From Bacteroidales bacterium UBA1064 (GTDB lineage: Bacteria > Bacteroidota > Bacteroidia > Bacteroidales > Tenuifilaceae): a DNA stretch of 17,949 bases. The notes under the pieces were generated by a model that made no database searches, was not told the origin of the DNA, and was given only the letters and a program-made list of their open reading frames with translations. A program made the translations under genes and the position numbers. Below are positions 15,801 to 17,949 of the stretch, piece after piece (within the stretch, counting starts at the first letter, position 1; every line of letters starts with the position of its first letter). The stretch is from contig DCDD01000083.1 in assembly GCA_002316235.1 (NCBI GenBank), forward strand, positions 1-17,949, written 5' to 3'.

Positions 15801-15965
15801 AAGCCTACCTCCCTCAACGACCGCACTCCCTTTGTTAGCGCCGGCCTAAGCATACGAATAAACCTGTTTGGGATGATGGTGCTTGAGCCCTACTACGCCA
15901 TTCCATTTCAGCTGGGGGGATTCAAATCGGCCAACTGGGGTATCAACTTCCTGCCGGGATGGTAG
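12894..15965 (+). CDS. Secreted metalloprotease-like / TolB propeller / Omp85-like barrel protein
   Basis: This 1023-residue protein has three modules. A signal peptide at the N-terminus ends near residue 30 (VNA before QYFG); the in-frame ATG at 12906 is an equally good start. Residues about 40-280 look like a gluzincin metalloprotease of the peptidase MA type: HEMVH is at 144-148 and EGMAEY at 175-180, placing the expected two His, catalytic Glu and third Glu ligand. Residues about 295-640 hold TolB/PD40 propeller repeats: SPDGRYVAF (309), WSPDSRQFAF (363), WSPDGKSIVV (409), WSPDGSAIVY (453) and a diverged copy near 509. Residues about 650-1023 are strand-rich and look like an Omp85-type beta-barrel. 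They contain VRGY at 893-896 (the family's conserved loop motif), a later TNFEVRVPF and LFADAGIAW, and a final aromatic Trp. I infer an outer-membrane protein whose protease and propeller face the periplasm. Substrate and role are unknown. Confidence 0.85.
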   Translation: MDNRMKRIVLRAVGIALLPLIWGSSNFVNAQYFGRNKPIYKNFKFKVYQTPNFEIYHYLNNDSLLNHMAMSAEKWYDRHYQVFRDSIVKRNPILIYDNHADFQQTTAISSTVGVGTGGVTEALKNRVIFPLTETWGQTNHVLGHEMVHAFQYNSLIHGDSTSLNSVRNLPLWMVEGMAEYLSLGTYDYQTAMWMRDAVLNDNFPTLEDMSFKPNEYFPYRWGHAFWSFIGKTFGDSLINPIFKETAKRGYDMALRRYIGLTEKSFSTLWKSVYYDYYKRILPDSSDNPSGNRILFERNAGEVNISPAVSPDGRYVAFYSEKDLFSIDLFVAHAISGKIIRRLSRIVHNNEIDALNFIESAGTWSPDSRQFAFVAFSKGRNKLLVIDVYDDKLTSEMYIEGVPSFNYPTWSPDGKSIVVSGLVNGVNDLYSMDIQTGRVTRLTNDPWCNIHPSWSPDGSAIVYVTDKPSEIQAANKSQQVGYNLATLDVKTNNIKVYEVFPGADNLNPMFSGNGHTIYFLSNSDGYRNLFKYDLNTGETYRLTRILTGISGMTPFAPAMSVAHENDEICYSHFYNSKYSIYTADTTDFNPVKVDPYHVDFSASILPPLNRATEGLVDQNLTSNDLPEHLVDSFKTVKFRPQFKLDYISNIGMGISTSPYGTGMAGGVEMLFSDITGAKMLYTGLSLNGEVYDFGGQVSYINQRKYITWGVTLSHIPYSFGAYGYDTLHRVDNGNPIIIEDFQVLQYRMFETAGGGMAYFPLSQTQRFELTASVARYYYRVDIYSNYYVDGFYIGADRHKGDAPPGFWMQQTNLAYVYDNSDFGIASPMRGNRVRLQVDKTLGDYNYWGSLVDLRKYIFAKPFSFAFRGMYYGRYGTSIENSVLYPLYIGYPWYVRGYDSNVFIDYGQSGTTSIDQLTGDQMVVTNFEVRVPFTGPERLTLIKSGAFYTELALFADAGIAWSKGYPPSLKWKPTSLNDRTPFVSAGLSIRINLFGMMVLEPYYAIPFQLGGFKSANWGINFLPGW

Positions 15966-15970
15966 CGATT

Positions 15971-15994
15971 CTTTTTTTCTCATAAATAAAAAAG
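15971..15994. terminator. Possible weak AT-only terminator after the 1023-residue gene
   Basis: CTTTTTTT at 15971-15978 can pair with AAAAAAG at 15988-15994, starting about 6 bp after the stop codon. The stem is only A:T apart from one G:C pair, so terminator function is doubtful. Confidence 0.25.
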
Positions 15995-15995
15995 T

Positions 15996-16107
15996 AGGAC
16001 TCGGATGACGCGGATGCGACGGAAAATTACAGATTAATCAGTTCAAATCAGTTTAATCTGTGTTTTCCGTGTGCCATTAAATTCGATAGGACACGAATGA
16101 CGCGGAT
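15996..16107. repeat. Intergenic element: 20-bp direct repeats flanking a long hairpin
   Basis: A 20-bp sequence at 15996-16015 recurs at 16088-16107 with 18 identities; both copies end in ATGACGCGGAT. Between them is a hairpin whose arms, 16019-16037 and 16053-16070, pair over about 17 positions (ACGGAAAA with TTTTCCGT, then ACAGATTAA with TTAATCTGT). The loop region contains AATCAGTTCA followed by a near-identical AATCAGTTTA. Intergenic repeats with GGATGACGCGGAT-like wording and an internal inverted repeat are familiar from many Bacteroidetes genomes. It carries no gene. The role is unknown; a non-autonomous mobile element or a transcript 3'-end structure are both possible. Confidence 0.65.
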
Positions 16108-16227
16108 AGTATGAAAAAATTGTTGTATTAGAATAAATATTTAACGCATTCAACAAGTAAGGTATCCACTTTTATTGCCTACACTTTTTTCAAACCAAAA
16201 AATCTACCTTAACACCAGCCTCTAGCA

Positions 16228-17436
16228 ATGGTGCGAAGAATAAAGAAGTTGCCCATTACCATCTTTACCTCCGAAACTGCACCCGCATTTGCCGGTGATG
16301 GGCTGAATGCCCTACTTCTGGCTGAATCCCTGATAAAAAAAGGGTACAGTGCGCAGCTAATCTGCCTAAACCCTAACAAGCTTCTACCTAAATCAGAGGT
16401 TATCAATGGGGTTACCATTAGAAGAATAGCCTACCATTACAAAAACAAAAGAGGTAGATTATGGCTAAGAGTGAACATGCTTCTTTACATTCTTGGTGCT
16501 GCCAGAAAGCAAGGCTACTGGCTTATATACGGAGCAATGCCGGCAAACCGTCTGCTAGTACTCACCGGTTGGATACTTGGGAAAAAGGTTTTTTTCCGGT
16601 CAACCCTCTACTCTTTTGACGATGCCTCCACGCTAATTTCGAGCAAGAAAAATCCTGTCAAAGCCATCTACAGGTTCATTTATGGTAGGGTAGCAGGATA
16701 CCATGCGCTAAACAGCGTCTTTGCAGAGGCATGGAGAAAAACCTACAACGAAATCATTCCGATTTTTGTATCGCCCCAGGGAACCACCATACCATATCCT
16801 GCACCAAACATTCAAAACAGAAAGAATGCCCGGAGTGAGCTGGGCTTACCCCCTGATCCGATAATTGTGCTAATGGTCGGACACCTGATAACCCGAAAGG
16901 GTTTTCCCGACATATTCGAATGGTTGGCAAAGGCGAATTGTAGCTTTCTGCTCCTACACGTGGGAACCATTCATGCCCCGGAGTCGAACATTATCTCAAT
17001 CCGCAACAACGAAATGAGGCAGAACATAGTAGCAGGGCAAAACCTGCTGGGTGAAAGGGTTAAGTTTATGGAATGCAGCCAGCGCCCCTCACTCTACTAC
17101 TATGCTGCGGATATATTACTTCTAGCCTCGGCTGCAGAAGGCTACCCCCCAAATACGGTAAACGAAGCCATGGCAGCAGGATTGCCAATTCTCTCAAACA
17201 GGATTGCAGGCTCAACCGACTACATTTCCGATAACCACAATGGTTTTCTGTACACGGGGTTTGATGAATTCATTTCCAGGTTCAGCCAGCTGGTCTCCAA
17301 TCAGGATATTCGCCAGCAGCTCGGCAATAACGCCCGGCTGTATGCCGAAAAGTATCTTGATGTCAACCCCATAGCCGAAAACCTACTTAAATTCATGGAC
17401 GAGTCGGCAGCAAGGCATAGTCGGCACAGCCATTGA
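16228..17436 (+). CDS. Glycosyltransferase family 4 protein
   Basis: This 402-residue GT-B glycosyltransferase would transfer a sugar from a nucleotide-sugar donor to a glycan or lipid acceptor at the cytoplasmic side of the membrane. The N-terminal acceptor domain starts ITIFTSETAPAFAGDGLNAL, a glycine-rich loop usual for GT4. The C-terminal donor domain begins near 210 with IIVLMVGHLITRKGFPDIFEW. The conserved E-x7-E stretch is in AEGYPPNTVNEAMAAGLPI (Glu304 and Glu312 or 313 region). The linker segment normally reading VIPNG is here VSPQGTTIP, a small departure. No signal peptide or membrane helix is present. The donor and acceptor sugars cannot be told from sequence. Its 3' end overlaps the convergent glycosyltransferase by 44 bp. 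Upstream is the repeat element; no good -7 box was seen. Confidence 0.92.
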   Translation: MVRRIKKLPITIFTSETAPAFAGDGLNALLLAESLIKKGYSAQLICLNPNKLLPKSEVINGVTIRRIAYHYKNKRGRLWLRVNMLLYILGAARKQGYWLIYGAMPANRLLVLTGWILGKKVFFRSTLYSFDDASTLISSKKNPVKAIYRFIYGRVAGYHALNSVFAEAWRKTYNEIIPIFVSPQGTTIPYPAPNIQNRKNARSELGLPPDPIIVLMVGHLITRKGFPDIFEWLAKANCSFLLLHVGTIHAPESNIISIRNNEMRQNIVAGQNLLGERVKFMECSQRPSLYYYAADILLLASAAEGYPPNTVNEAMAAGLPILSNRIAGSTDYISDNHNGFLYTGFDEFISRFSQLVSNQDIRQQLGNNARLYAEKYLDVNPIAENLLKFMDESAARHSRHSH

Positions 17437-17949
17437 ATAAATCTTCCATCATTCTTTGGCTCTGCACTTGGAGCTCACAAAAACGGTGGTAACCATTTTC
17501 GCCAATACTACTGGCAAGTGCTGGGTTGTCCAACAGCTTTTGAATTGTTTTAGCAATGCCTTCGGGTGAAAGATCATCAACAAACAGCAGGTCGTACATA
17601 TCGGTAAACAGCGATTCCAGGTTATGCCTACCACTTGTAATCACTGGGGTTCGGGCAGCCATAGCCTCAAGAATTACCAGCGGGAAATACTCCTGTTCGG
17701 AGGGCAGCACAAAAATGCCTGCCTGACGGTAAAGTAATGATTTTTGCTCACCGGAAACCTTTCCCAGAACTTTCACGCTATCGCCAAGGCAAAGCTCACG
17801 GATTGTTTCCCGCAATCTACCCTCAACGTCGGAATTGGGAATCTCTCCGGCAATAGTAAGCGTCAGCCCCGGAAAATTGTTCTTCAACAAGGCATGGGCC
17901 TTCACCAGCGGAATAAAACCCTTATGAGGAAAAAGATTTGAGAGAAACA
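17393..17949 (-). CDS. Glycosyltransferase family 4 protein, C-terminal part (cut by window edge)
   Basis: The open frame runs past the right edge of the window, so the N-terminal domain and true start lie outside. The GTG at 17905 is only the first internal possible start, since the frame continues upstream through LSNLFPHKGFIPLVKAHALL, which is the beginning of the donor-binding domain of a GT4 enzyme. TIAGEIPNSD, VKVLGKVSGEQKSLLYRQAG and EQEYFPLVILEAMAARTPVI (with the E-x7-E pair) are clear family signatures. The final residues are DYALLPTRP. Its stop lies inside the 3' end of the facing glycosyltransferase gene, so the two coding regions overlap tail to tail by 44 bp. Two such genes together suggest a surface-glycan locus beginning here. 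Confidence 0.9.
   Translation of the reverse strand, partial: FLSNLFPHKGFIPLVKAHALLKNNFPGLTLTIAGEIPNSDVEGRLRETIRELCLGDSVKVLGKVSGEQKSLLYRQAGIFVLPSEQEYFPLVILEAMAARTPVITSGRHNLESLFTDMYDLLFVDDLSPEGIAKTIQKLLDNPALASSIGENGYHRFCELQVQSQRMMEDLFNGCADYALLPTRP

Noticed and set aside
1..17949. Defence island, prophage or CRISPR system
   Set aside because: No cas, restriction-modification, toxin-antitoxin, integrase or phage structural gene and no regularly spaced repeat array was found on either strand.

Overview
The window looks like a chromosomal segment from a member of the Bacteroidetes, most likely order Bacteroidales. The main reasons are a gldG/gldF gene pair (a Bacteroidetes-specific ABC transporter), a surE - small membrane protein - lpxB cluster, promoters that resemble the Bacteroidetes -7 consensus TAnnTTTG, a general absence of Shine-Dalgarno sequences, and intergenic hairpin repeats of the kind common in this phylum. 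The presence of lpxB shows a Gram-negative envelope with lipid A. I saw no tRNA, rRNA, CRISPR array, insertion sequence or phage gene.

Layout. Positions 1-338 hold a cluster of GC-rich hairpin repeats. Then come tex (minus) and a divergently transcribed diacylglycerol/lipid kinase (plus, 2648-3595). The kinase faces a DnaQ-type exonuclease (minus), which lies downstream of dnaN (minus), with a clear intrinsic terminator between them. From 9730 down to 5982 on the minus strand is a likely operon: a secreted SpoIID/LytB-like peptidoglycan enzyme, then gldF and gldG. From 12195 down to 9953 is a second minus-strand operon: surE, a three-helix membrane protein of unknown function that overlaps surE, and lpxB. 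Upstream of it is a small ACT-like protein resembling the TM1266 hydrogenase-regulator family, followed by a very clean terminator. On the plus strand, 12894-15965 encodes a 1023-residue secreted protein with three modules: a zinc-metalloprotease-like domain, a TolB-like propeller and an Omp85-like outer-membrane barrel. After a 20-bp direct-repeat/hairpin element, two group-4 glycosyltransferase genes meet tail to tail at the right edge. The last one is cut off by the window end and may mark the start of a surface-polysaccharide locus.

Taken together, much of the window concerns the cell envelope: lipid A synthesis, peptidoglycan processing, an envelope ABC transporter, lipid phosphorylation, an outer-membrane barrel protein and sugar transfer. 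Housekeeping DNA and RNA genes (dnaN, exonuclease, tex) make up the rest. Most of it is ordinary core genome. The protein most worth attention is the 1023-residue protease-propeller-barrel fusion. I do not see convincing evidence of a wholly new multi-gene system.
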